A DNA stretch of 64,000 bases, taken from positions 31,443,501 to 31,507,500 of the forward strand of contig JAYKKT010000091.1 in NCBI GenBank assembly GCA_036023115.1, in the 5' to 3' direction. The notes under the pieces are model-generated. The model searched no databases. It was not told the origin of the DNA and was given only the letters and a program-made list of their open reading frames with translations. The stretch's first letter is position 1, and each line of letters begins with the position of its first letter. This stretch comes from Brasenia schreberi (lineage: Eukaryota > Streptophyta > Magnoliopsida > Nymphaeales > Cabombaceae). The translations under genes were made by a program, and so were the position numbers. Shown here one piece after another: positions 46,331 through 57,012 of the stretch.

Positions 46331-46619
46331 AGATATATAAAATTTAGTTGGGCTTAACCAAATTGTTGTTGTTGTAGGAGAGGACACTAATGCTCATCTT
46401 ATTAGAGAATTAGGTCATAGTTCTGATATTCCATTCTCAATCTCTCATCCAACTAAATCTAGTCCATCGAATTATCCTGGTCCATGCCTTGATCTTGATC
46501 CCACTCAATCTACTACCTATACCTCTTCCCAAGTTACTGTTATTAACCATGGGAATCATCCTAGGGTATATCGGTTAGGAGATCATATAATTGATTTCAT
46601 CCTTTGGACTTGTCAATAG

Positions 46620-46970
46620 TACTCCTTTGCTCACCTTGGCAAAACTTGGAGGATATTACTGTCCATAGGATATACCCCATTCCTCGGTTGAGGAGCCCAT
46701 GATCAGGGTTCATCTATACCAATAGAGCCATATGTCAAATATGATAAATCTGGCTTAGGTTATAACCCCGCTACTAATTTAAAGTCTGAGAAATCTATTC
46801 TTTGGATATGTGGTATAGTCCTTCATGATTCATATTGCTCCCAACTCATCTTTAGTATTGATAGGGTTACTGATGACCCTGAATGTGATTGCCTTGGCCA
46901 TGAGTTACTATTTTCACATTTTGACTTTGATTATGGTCTATCTTCCTTTTTTTCAAGAAAGGGAAATTCT
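46620..46970 (+). pseudogene. G-patch-like segment of element A
   Basis: LLSIGYTPFLG, then SSIPIEPYVKYDKSGLGYNP, resembles the Tat/Ogre inter-domain segment (m..mGy.pG.GLG...qGi..pi.......GLGy). The frame runs on without a recognised domain to about 46970. Confidence 0.45.
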
Positions 46971-49900
46971 CTTTTGATGCGATATGGACCCTTCTTCCAC
47001 GCACCACCATGTTTGTCCTCTCATCTTATTTGATCTTGTGTATTATCATTCCAAAAATAAAATTAAAAAACCAAAATCACAAAAAAATCATCCCTTATAT
47101 TATCTTACAACCTCTACTCATTATTTGTAGCTACACGATAGGAGAGAACCTAGGTGATGATGATGGAATGCCTAAGTCTAGAAGAGATAGTGATGATATC
47201 AATGCTCTTCTTGAATTTGGTAAGTCTTAGAACATCAAGAAAAGCCCTCTAGCCTAGTAGGAGACTTCATAGGGATCTCACACTAGAGTCGCATATCCTA
47301 TATATCTCATACTTCAGGGGCTTATATCTAGAGAAAATGTTCCTCATGAATGTAGGTTGCACACTATGTACTATATTAGTCTTTAAGAACATGTATCTGT
47401 ATTTTGTATCTTTTACATATTCATGCATCTGTATTTTGTATCTTTTATGTACTCATACATCTCCATTTTGCATCTTTTACATACTGATGCATTTGCATTC
47501 TTTATCTTTTATGTACTTATGCATTTACATCTTCTCATGTTCATGCATCTACATATGTTTATCATCTCATGCTTTCACCACTTTACCTGCTCTAACATCA
47601 TCCATCTTATCTGTCCATACATCATGCATATGTGTTTATGCCTTGGATCATATATTGTTTCCTACTCATGTCTCATCGATTCCTTTCTCATTTGGGGTTT
47701 TGCTGTCTTTTATGCCTTTAGTCATCTTTATATACTTATGTGTTTACTTATATGTGGTTGTCTACTCCTTGCACTGACTACTTTGTCATTCTTGTATGCC
47801 ATAGTAAAGACACTAGTACATCATGGGCTTTCGATATCATCTACTTTTTGCATGGACTAATGATTTTGTGTCTTCTCCTTATTACATACATGATATTGCT
47901 TTAGCACCTTTTTTTACATCAATCTTTATACTCATATGGTCACTAGTGCCTATGTTAACCTAGTATGTTTACTTGTGTCTATTTATACATGCAAGTCAAT
48001 TCTTAGTATGTGATTTGTCACTTGATTCTATTATTCTAGTTTCTCACTAATGATGAGAATTGTTTGACCTAATAAATATCTAATATTTAAAGAAATATTA
48101 TTCATGATGTTTATTAGATCTTGACTTGCACTTATAATTGGTTTTTATATGATCATAAGATTGTACTCGTTAAAAATGATCTTAAAGCAAAGATCTATGT
48201 GATGCCTCTAGGGATGCATTACTATCATTCCATTTGTCTACTCATTGATTTGATGGTCAGATATATCATTCTTAGGCTCCAGTTTTGGTACTCTGATATG
48301 ATTGCATTGTTTTATCTATTTGAGCCTCTTGGATTTGATTTCAAAAATATGGATCTTGCTTTGTTCTAAACTACTTCTAATTAAATTCTTTTCGACAAAC
48401 CATTTTTGCTTGATTTTCAGTATTGAGAAAGCCTAGGAAATCATTAATATCTATGTTTTGTAATACTATCTTGGTTTTCAAAATACTAAAAGTATTTATC
48501 CTTGAGATATCTTAGCTTAGAGATCGGCTAGTGTCTTCTCACCTCCTTGATGGGTGTTGTGGTATTTGTACTTGGTGTAGTAGATTTTTAATTATATTTT
48601 CTAATCATATGCTTCATTTGTATATGCGCTGAAAAGTTATATTTTAAGAAAAGTAAAAAGCCAAAAAACTAAACAAAAGAAGTAAAAAGAGCCAAAGGCT
48701 TGAAAAAAAGAAGAAAAAGAAAATGAAAAAGCAATACATAACTCTATTTATATGTTTCTGTTTCAGGTTATCATCCTATGTACACTTGAGACACTTGAGC
48801 ACAAACCGAGCAATTCTTATATATCTTCTTGTATTTGGGATATCGTGCTTCTATATATAGAAGATATATGCTTTTATATCTTCTTGTATTTTCAAAAACA
48901 TCTTTATAATTTTCTAAAACCAGATTATGAACCAAGTTAACCTACAAAGGATAAACTTGCATGGTTGTTCTTATCTTAGGTGGGTCTTTCCCCTTCTTTA
49001 CATTAGCTTGTATTAAAATCCATAACCTCCATCGTGCATCTGGCATGGGCATTACTTATCTTATCAACATCTGAAATTACATACCATATTGCATTATATA
49101 TGCTCTTGGGACATATCATGTTCATGGTGCATCTTCGTGACACACATACATTTGCTTACAATCTGGGGCATCTTATTTTGTTTTGAGTCATACTCACTAG
49201 CATTTGAGATCACATACTACATTGTATTATGCAAACTTGTAGTCATGTAATGTTCATGACACACCTCTATGGCATACATACATACATACTACACTAGAGG
49301 TCAACGTTTTCTCTTTGCTACACGTGATATTGCTTTTACTAATGATGGACCCTTATTGCTTGGCATACATACATAACCTCCACAATGTGCACTCCATCCA
49401 GGTCGATTTTCACCCTCATATCTCACGTAGTCCATCTCTGCTTTTACTGTGTCCATCGTTTGCTTGATTCTTAGAGCTATTTTGTTCACATCTCTAAACA
49501 TGGATACTTATGAATATCATTCTTTATCTTGTATTTCAAGCTTTAGAATTCATAGTTAGTTTTATTTTATTAAACTTTATTCTTCTAGGATGCATTCACT
49601 TGATTTTGTTTTTTTTATTTTACAGAATCTACAAAAAGCATCATCGTGGCTTAGTCCTCCCATCAACCTACAAGAGAGCCGGCATATCCACATCATTTTA
49701 TCACATCAGGCTGCATATTCATCTCATCTTGTTGAACATTAGGACACTCCCTCAATTGTTGTCCTATACCAATATCTCACCTCGAATGCATAAAGTCTTT
49801 TAGGTATCTTCCCGTGGAATTACATTTGAGCCCGTCTTCCATCCAATAAAACTTGTATTGTAGCTTGAGGACAGAGAACCGTGTCATTAGGAGAGCTGCC

Positions 49901-50560
49901 GTATCCATATCATTTTTCCTACAGGTCCTTAAGGATGCTTCAAAAGATGCTCAAGGACATATCAAAGGTTTTCACTTGGATGTTCTAGTTGAAGGGAGAA
50001 ATCAATTATTGACGGGATCACCCCTCTTGTGATCTTCTACACTTTAATGAAAAAACTAAACAACACTTTCATGTTGTTTTGAAATTGGTCCTTTTTGAAA
50101 AATTGTTTTACAAAAATAAGTATTATTGTTTCAAAAAAATTCAAGGTTCTCTCTTTCTAAAAAGCCTCAAGAAAACTTAAAAAAAATCAACTTGTTTTCT
50201 ATCTTCGGTTTCCAAGGAAAGGGTTTTGAAAGTAATCTTATTGATTGATTTGAAAGAAAAATATTCTTTTGCTAAACCAAAAATCTTCTTACAAAAGTTA
50301 GTTATCTTTCACAAAATAATCTTCCTTGTCTTGCACTTTTTCCCACGCATGGTTAGTGGTATATCACAGACAATAAATCTTCTTGCCATGGTCAGACCTT
50401 AAAATGATCCCGTGAGATTTCTTACAATAAAAAAGCTATCTTTTTACACTAGTTTTCATAAAGGATTTAAAGTTCTCTCTAAGTAAACTTTTTTGCAAAA
50501 ATCTTTGAAGTATACAAAATTTTGATATTTTCTTCTTTGTCACCAAGCAAGTGTTCCATG
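46971..50560. other. AT-rich 3' half of element A internal region
   Basis: No reverse transcriptase, RNase H or integrase motif (YVDD, HHCC or DDE-type) is legible. It contains a minisatellite (47390-47560) and an A-rich purine tract (48640-48735) comparable to the one in element B (56150-56345). Remaining frames are T-rich and look non-coding. Confidence 0.5.
47390..47560. repeat. Minisatellite, ~35-base unit
   Basis: About five imperfect tandem copies of a unit like catgcatctgtattttgtat followed by cttttatgtactc. The longer frames here (47337-47860) are repeat artefacts. Confidence 0.7.
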
Positions 50561-50573
50561 TCAAAGGGGCATT
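50561..50573 (+). promoter_or_regulatory. Polypurine tract of element A
   Basis: tcaaaggggcatt directly precedes the LTR start tgtaaacact, as in Tat-like elements. It fixes the plus orientation and identifies the downstream LTR as the 3' copy. Confidence 0.7.
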
Positions 50574-52484
50574 TGTAAACACTCAAAAATTTTAGTTTTT
50601 AAAATTTATTTTTAAAAGGCTAATTTCAAGGCACATGGGGCGAGATCCTAAATCTTGAATTTTACGAAATTTAGTTCACACAAAAATAAAATTGAGATAG
50701 TTTTAAGAGTTGGAAGAAGCCTGTAATGTGGAGTGCATTGCAAGTGAAAATCGATACAACCACCAGGATCCAGACTGAAAATTCAGATCCAGACTCAAAT
50801 TCGTTTGAAAAAGCACAAATAGGAATCAACAGTTTATGAAGCATATCCAGATCCGTTTCACCACTACATGGATATAGATGTCTCCAGGGGTTTCAAGGAA
50901 GGAAAGTAGAGTCCAAGTTGAAGACTTGGTAGCTGCCATACCACAAAATAGATCCCCAAAACATTTGCCCAATAAAGTGGGTGGAGCAAAGCCTGGGTCC
51001 AGCCTTTTTGTAAAGAGTCTTTAAGCCCAACCCCATTTAAAAATCCTAGCCCAGCTGCACCCATTTTGACATAATATGGATCAACTTTTATACATATATG
51101 TGCATAAGAATTTCATAATATATATATATATATATATATGTACAACGGAGTTATTTTCCATATACATTTCATTTTTAGAGCTTTATTATGAGTGCAAATC
51201 TACATGGATAGTTGAAATTCCTGGAAAAGGGTTTGGGGAGAATTCCTTTGCTTTTTGTGCTAAAAGTCTCCTACAATGCAATTTATTTTGGGAAAGCGAC
51301 AAGGGCTTTTATTTACATAAGTAAATTATCTCTGGAATTTAATGTATGCTTATGTAAATTAATTAAATTAAGGACATTTGAAATTTAATAAGTATTGCTC
51401 CATTTTGATTTGACCATGCCTAAGCTTGATTGAACCAAGTTCAATACAATTGACCTACCCAAGTCAATTAACCTAAATCAAGTCCTCCGTGATTCCATAC
51501 ATCTGGTCCTAAATTAATTTGACTCAACTTTCCTTATACTAATCAAACTCAACGCTTGGTCCCTAGCTAGACTCAGCCCCACTGAACCTAACCTAATAAA
51601 CCTATTTGAATCACTCGACCCATGTGCACTTGGCTTGGCCTAACCCAATTGACCCATGACTCTAGGTTTTGATTCAACCCACTAATGGACTATGGCACAA
51701 CGGCTACGCCAGAGAAATTATAAGACTTTGGGGCTGGTTCAAATCAACGCCAATTAGGCCAAGGGCACCCCGCCCATGGTGCATGAAAGAGAACTCTTGG
51801 CAGCTCATTAAGCCAAAAAGAAACTCATCGAGCCATATGGGAGCCACCCAGCCGCATGGTTGTCACCAAGCCACTAAGCCAAATGGGAACCTAATTTAAA
51901 TATGCAAGGATTAGACCTACTTTGCAAGGAGTAAATGTGAATCAATGCATATTTAAATTAAGTTCTTGCACATTATCATAAATCCTTTCATAACCTTTGC
52001 ATATTTTGAATTCTTGCATAATATTTTAACCCTAGTATATTTAGCTATTGCATTAGTCCCCTTACATATTTATTTCAGCCTTAGCATCTCAATAATTATT
52101 TCTTAGTTGATTTATTTTTCAGCTTCCCTTGCCTAATTAAACAACATCCATACATACTGGACATCCTAGATTATTCTCTGCATACACAAGGATTTTCTGC
52201 ACCATACACGTATCTTTTACCTCATTAGGGCTTCTTACACATCTTGACAATAATCGGGCATCTCAATCCTAGCATAGTCGATCCTATTAGGCTCATTAAG
52301 ATTTTTTTTTTGAATTTCATGCCTACTTGGTTGTCTATTTATTCTCTTCATCCAAGTTAAAAATTCTGAATATTAAATATTTAAAATTATCCATATCATT
52401 AGGAGAGCCTATTTATTCATTACATAATTATTGCGTCAATTTTATTAGGATCTTTCTCCATTCGAACCACCCTTTAGGTTTACA
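50574..52484 (+). repeat. 3' LTR of element A
   Basis: 1.9 kb, starting tgtaaacact and ending near ctttaggtttaca. It aligns with 40371-43870 except for large deletions, one of which (near 51900) removes the part holding the TATA motif in the 5' copy. Confidence 0.65.
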
Positions 52485-52703
52485 CCAGCATCATAAATAC
52501 TTAAACAGGACTTTCCTTTAGCATAAACACTGTTATAACCCAAACCAATAGAAAATAGGAACCCCTTTATGCTTAAATTTCAATGAAGTGTGGGACTGTA
52601 TTGCATGCCCAGCAGTTTTCAACCAGAAAGATAATCTTAATCTCAATCGTTCTTCATGTTCAAGTCGGATCATTTGGGCGTCTGAATGAATGAATTCGAG
52701 TTA
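52485..52703. other. Upstream pol sequence of element B, unrecognised
   Basis: Lies between the end of the element A LTR and the first legible pol residues. Probably broken protease-RT linker sequence. Confidence 0.4.
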
Positions 52704-55700
52704 AGCTAGGCACATGTTTGCATGAGCATGAAAAAGCATCATTCATTGCATTCTTGAAAGCCTACATAGATGTGTTTGCATGGACCTACGAAGACATGCC
52801 GGGTCTAGACCCAAAAATTGTAGAGCATTTCCCCTCGAACCAGATGCAAAACCTATAAAGCAAAAGCTTAGAAATATCCATCCGAATGTACACTCTCAAG
52901 TGAAAGAGGGTTTGGAAGATCTTTTAAAAGCTGGATTTATAAAACCCATTGCGTATTCTGATTGGCTTTTAAATATAGTTGTAGTTCGAAAATCCAATGG
53001 GAAAATTCGAATTTGCATCGATTTCAGAAATCTGAACAAAGCCACTCCAAAAGATAACTTCCCTTTGCCAAACATTGATTTGATAGTGGACAACACTACA
53101 AATCATGAAATGTTTTCTTTTATGGATGGCTACTCGGGTTATAATCAAATCAAGTCAGCTCCAAAAGATTAGGCAAAAACTGCTTTTACTACACCCTAGG
53201 ACACATACTGTTACACAGTTATGCCCTTTGGATTGAAAAATGCCGGCGCCACATACCAAAGAGCCATGACTACCATTTTCCACGATCAAATTCATGAGCT
53301 CTTAGAAGTATATGTGGATGATCTCTTGGTAAAATAAAAAACCCGATGCACACACATCAAATCTTTGCAAAAAGTTTTCGAAAGGCTTAGGCTTTACAAA
53401 GTGAAACTAAACCCTCAAAAGTGTGTCTTCGGAGTGGAATCAGGTGAGCTTTTAGGTTTTATGGTAAGCCAAAGGGGCATTGAAGTCGACCCCTCTAAGT
53501 GTCGAGCCATCATAGACATGCCTCCACCCTCCAACTTAACCCAAATCCGTTTAGAAGGTTTATTTCAAACCTTGCAATGAGATGCGAACCTTTCAACAAG
53601 CTTTTGAGAAAGGGGTGAAATTCGTATAGGACGATGATTGTCAAAAAGCTTTCGAAAGATTAAAAATTTATTTGGTAAGTCCTCCAATTTTAAAACCTCC
53701 AAAGCAAGGAAAACCACTGTTGCTTTATATTTCCGTGCATGCGAATGCATTGGGTGCTTTGTTAGCCCAATATGAGGATGATAGCCATAAAGAATATGCT
53801 ATTTACTACATTTCGAAAACTCTATTGGCATATGAAAGAAATTATCAAGCCATGGAGAAAACGTGCTTGGCCTTGATATGGGTCTGCCAAAAATTCAGAC
53901 ACTACTCCCTTGATCATGAGATATGGATAGTGTCTAGGCTTGATCCGATCAAGCACTTGTTTGAAAAACCTATCCTCATGGGTAGGCTTGGTAAATGACA
54001 GCTCCTCTTAATGGAGTATGATTTAAAATTCCACCATCAAACCTCCATTAAGGGACAAGCCCTAGCTGAGTATGTGGCTGAATTTCTCCTGGAAGAAACA
54101 TATCCCATACTTGATGAAATGCCCGATGATGGCATCTTTACAAACAATTTTCAAAACCATGTTTTAGCGAATTATTCAAAAGAAAACCAAGTATGGAAAA
54201 TGCACTTTGATGGGGCAAGAAACCAGAGAGGGGCAGGGACAGGAGTCATCCTCATATCCCCTGAAAAGGGAGAGATCCCCATTGCTATTCACCTAGATTT
54301 TGAATGTTCCAATAATACAGCCGAATATGAAGCACTCATACAAGGCTTGAAAATTTGGTAAGTCAAAAATGAAAAACTCCTTCCATACCACGAATTGGCC
54401 ACCAAACTGGTCGATTCCTTCAAATCATGCACACTTACACACGTAGGAAGAGAGGACAATGGCATAGCAGATGCCCTCTCATCCTTAGGATCTGCCCTAA
54501 GGGTCGATCCCACCTTAGGAACCCGGTCCTTAGAAATATGACACTCACCCACTCCATCCATCCACGATTTAGAGATTTACCAAAATGACCAAAATTCCAC
54601 TGAAAAATCCTGGTTTTAAGACATTAAAAACTTCTTAGAAAACGAAGAATTTTCAGAATTAGCTTCTTCTAGAGACAAAGCTTTCATTCGAAAGATTTCA
54701 ACCCGATACTTGATTTTGGGAGGGATTCTTTATAAAAAGAGTTTTACTGGCATCTTGTTGAGGTGCGTAGACCTTGAGGAGGCTAGGACTATAATGCATG
54801 AATTCCACGATGGAGAATGTGGAGGGCATGTCAATGCAAATATGATGGCTATGAAAATACTTAGAGCCGATTATTTTTGGTCCACCCTAAAGCAAGATTG
54901 TCATGATCATGTTAGAAAATGTCACCCATGTCAAGTGCATGAACACACCATTCATATCCCATCATCGACCTTGCATTCCATTGTCAGCCCATGGCCCTTC
55001 ACCATGTGGGCGTTTGACATCGTAGGACCAATCTCCCCAAATATATCAAATGGACATAGGTTCATCCTAGCAGCCACCGAATATTTTTCTAAATGGGTTG
55101 AAGCTACCTCCTTGACTAATGTCCAGGGGCAACATGTAGTGGCGTTCATTAAGAAGAATATCTTGGCTTGATTTGGAGTTCCAAGAGACCTAGTGTCTGA
55201 TAATGGCACTCCTTTCAAAAATGAGAGGATGGAAAAGTTATGTAATACCTATGACATAACTCATCACTTCTCGTCGCCCTACTACCCTCAAGGCAATGGC
55301 CAAGTCGAAGCCACTAACAAGACTCTCATAAGTATCATTGAGAAAACCTTAGAGAAGGGTAGGGCATGACATGAGAAGCTTGATGAAGCCTTATGGGCTT
55401 ACAAGACTTCCATCTGTACACCCACAAATGCCACGCCATTTGAGTTGGTCTATGACACAAACACCATTCTCCCCATTCATACCAAATTGCATTCATTTCA
55501 TACATCACTCGCACTCGACCTTCCCTTAGAGACTTTTCAGCATGCTAGAATGGCCGAGCTTGATTTATTAGATGAAAAAAGGCTCCTTGCTATGGATCAT
55601 GCACATGCATACCGGCAAAGGATAGTTCGACATTATGAAAAGCATATGAAGCCTCGCCAGTTCAAAGTTGGAGACCTTGTATTGAAAATCATCCACCATC

Positions 55701-55858
55701 GTGGCCCACATTCACTTGGAAAGTGGCGGCCCAAGTGGGATGGTCCTTATATTGTATGTGGAACCACCACAAACAATGCATATTGGTTAATCGATGTTGA
55801 GGGTAGGAATTTAGCAGACCCTATAAATGCTCAAGATTTGAAAAAATACCATGTGTAG
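52700..55858 (+). pseudogene. pol: pol of element B: RT, RNase H, aRNase H, integrase
   Basis: A Tat-lineage Ty3 polyprotein, nearly collinear. RT starts FLKAYIDVFAWTYEDMPG (52740-52800) and keeps YVDDLLVK (53311-53334). RNase H: KPLLLYISVHANALGALLAQ to KHLFEKP (53700-53985). The second, archaeal-type RNase H, a Tat-lineage hallmark, has FDGA (54209) and AEYEAL (54320) but jumps from GLKIW to VKNEKLLPYHELA, so the expected GDSQLV segment is missing. Its last Asp (ADALSSLG, 54468) remains. Integrase keeps the HHCC-type finger (54800-54945), FDIVGP, SDNGTPF and GQVEATNK (DDE residues) and a KWRPKWDGPYIV tail, ending at a TAG after KKYHV. About ten in-frame stops (such as TAG 53169 and TGA 55169) and one frameshift near 53550-53640, with loss of an LEGRLQ-like segment, inactivate it. 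Confidence 0.9.
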
Positions 55859-56999
55859 GGTCTAAGTTGAATACCGTTTGTGAAAATATTTTGAGGGGAT
55901 CTCCTTTAAAACTTCGTGAAGAAATGATCAAGGTGGATCGTGTGACCTTGAATGAGGGAATCAATGCTTGTGAAAAGCGAAGTTTTCAAAAGTCGATGGG
56001 TTACATTTCAAAAGTCTTCATCTTACAAAGGAAGACCTTGTTAAATATAGCAAAATACTTGCAAGTAGTACATGCTATTTCAAAATAGGCTGATCTAGGA
56101 TGAATCGAGTAAATCATTAGGATATGTCTTTCCCCTTTTCACTTCTCTTCTCCAAAAGGAAAAATTGGTAAAAAGCAAAAAAAGGAAAATCCCTCCAAAA
56201 AGTCGCTTTCCAAAGGAAAACAAAATTGAAAAAAGAAAGAAAAATCGTTCTTCGATTGAAAAAAGAAAAGAGGGAAATGAAAAGAAAAATCCCCCCAAAA
56301 GGGAGGCCCTCTATGAAAGAAAAAGAAAAAATCGCCAAAAAGCTCAAAAGAGCAAAATTTTCTGCCTCGTTGCCTCAAACCATGGGCACTTCAGAAGGGA
56401 CCGTGGTAACTCTTTCTCCTATCCCTACGATTTATCACAATGGAAAAAAGATTCATTTCAGGGAGTCCTAAAGTAAAAATAGGATTTGCTTACTTGAATC
56501 TCATTTTGTTTGAGAATTAGACGTTGTTGGGTAAGGCGTAGAAATTTTGCAATATTTCCTGATTTCCTTATAAAACCTCCGCTAAAGTAGTGAGTGTCAA
56601 GACTCAAGTAAAGAAAAACACGAGAAGCTGAAAATCCTTGTGATTGAAGCTAAAAGGGTTTTCCCTCTTTCGAAATCGAATTGAGAAAAACCCAAAACAT
56701 CAAGCAACATAAGACCAACTCACTTGGTGCAGCCAGTCTTCATAAGTCTCCCAAGTTCGATCATTGCATGATTAAGGTCTCTAGAAAATCATTTCTCTAG
56801 CATGTCATCCATGTCACCCACTCATGCATGCACACATGGTCATCAAATACATGATCCCAATTAGGACTAGAACTAAATTAGGAAAAGTCCCCTTTGACGA
56901 AAATCCCCTCTTACCGGGCATAAGGAAAAGTTTTCTTCAGAAAACTGGAACGATCCATATTCTTGAGGACGAATCGCAAAAGGGGTGTTATCTTCTTTG
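55859..56999 (+). other. Element B 3' untranslated region with purine tract
   Basis: No recognised gene. 56150-56345 is strongly A/G-rich, so several Lys-rich frames open there on one strand and Phe-rich frames on the other. These are composition artefacts. Confidence 0.5.
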
Positions 57000-57012
57000 C
57001 CAAGGAGGGGCA
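57000..57012 (+). promoter_or_regulatory. Polypurine tract of element B
   Basis: caaggaggggcatc-like purine tract directly before tgtaaacaccccaaaa. It identifies 57013 as the start of a 3' LTR. Confidence 0.7.

Larger units (their letters stand above)
40371..52484 (+). mobile_element. Element A: Tat/Ogre-like Ty3 element lacking pol
   Basis: Two long LTRs flank an internal region with a Tat/Ogre-style gag (44.1-44.75 kb), protease (46.1-46.33 kb) and a G-patch-like segment (46.6-46.97 kb). I find no reverse transcriptase, RNase H or integrase before the polypurine tract. The internal 47-50.5 kb is AT-rich with a minisatellite and an A-rich tract. No convincing target-site duplication was found (caagg before, ccagc after). 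I read it as a pol-less, non-autonomous or deleted relative of element B. Confidence 0.6.

Noticed and set aside
47337..47860. Two 145-codon overlapping frames as genes
   Set aside because: They overlap in different frames across a T-rich minisatellite inside element A.
56117..56476. Lys-rich and Phe-rich proteins on opposite strands
   Set aside because: Both are by-products of the A/G-rich tract in the 3' region of element B.
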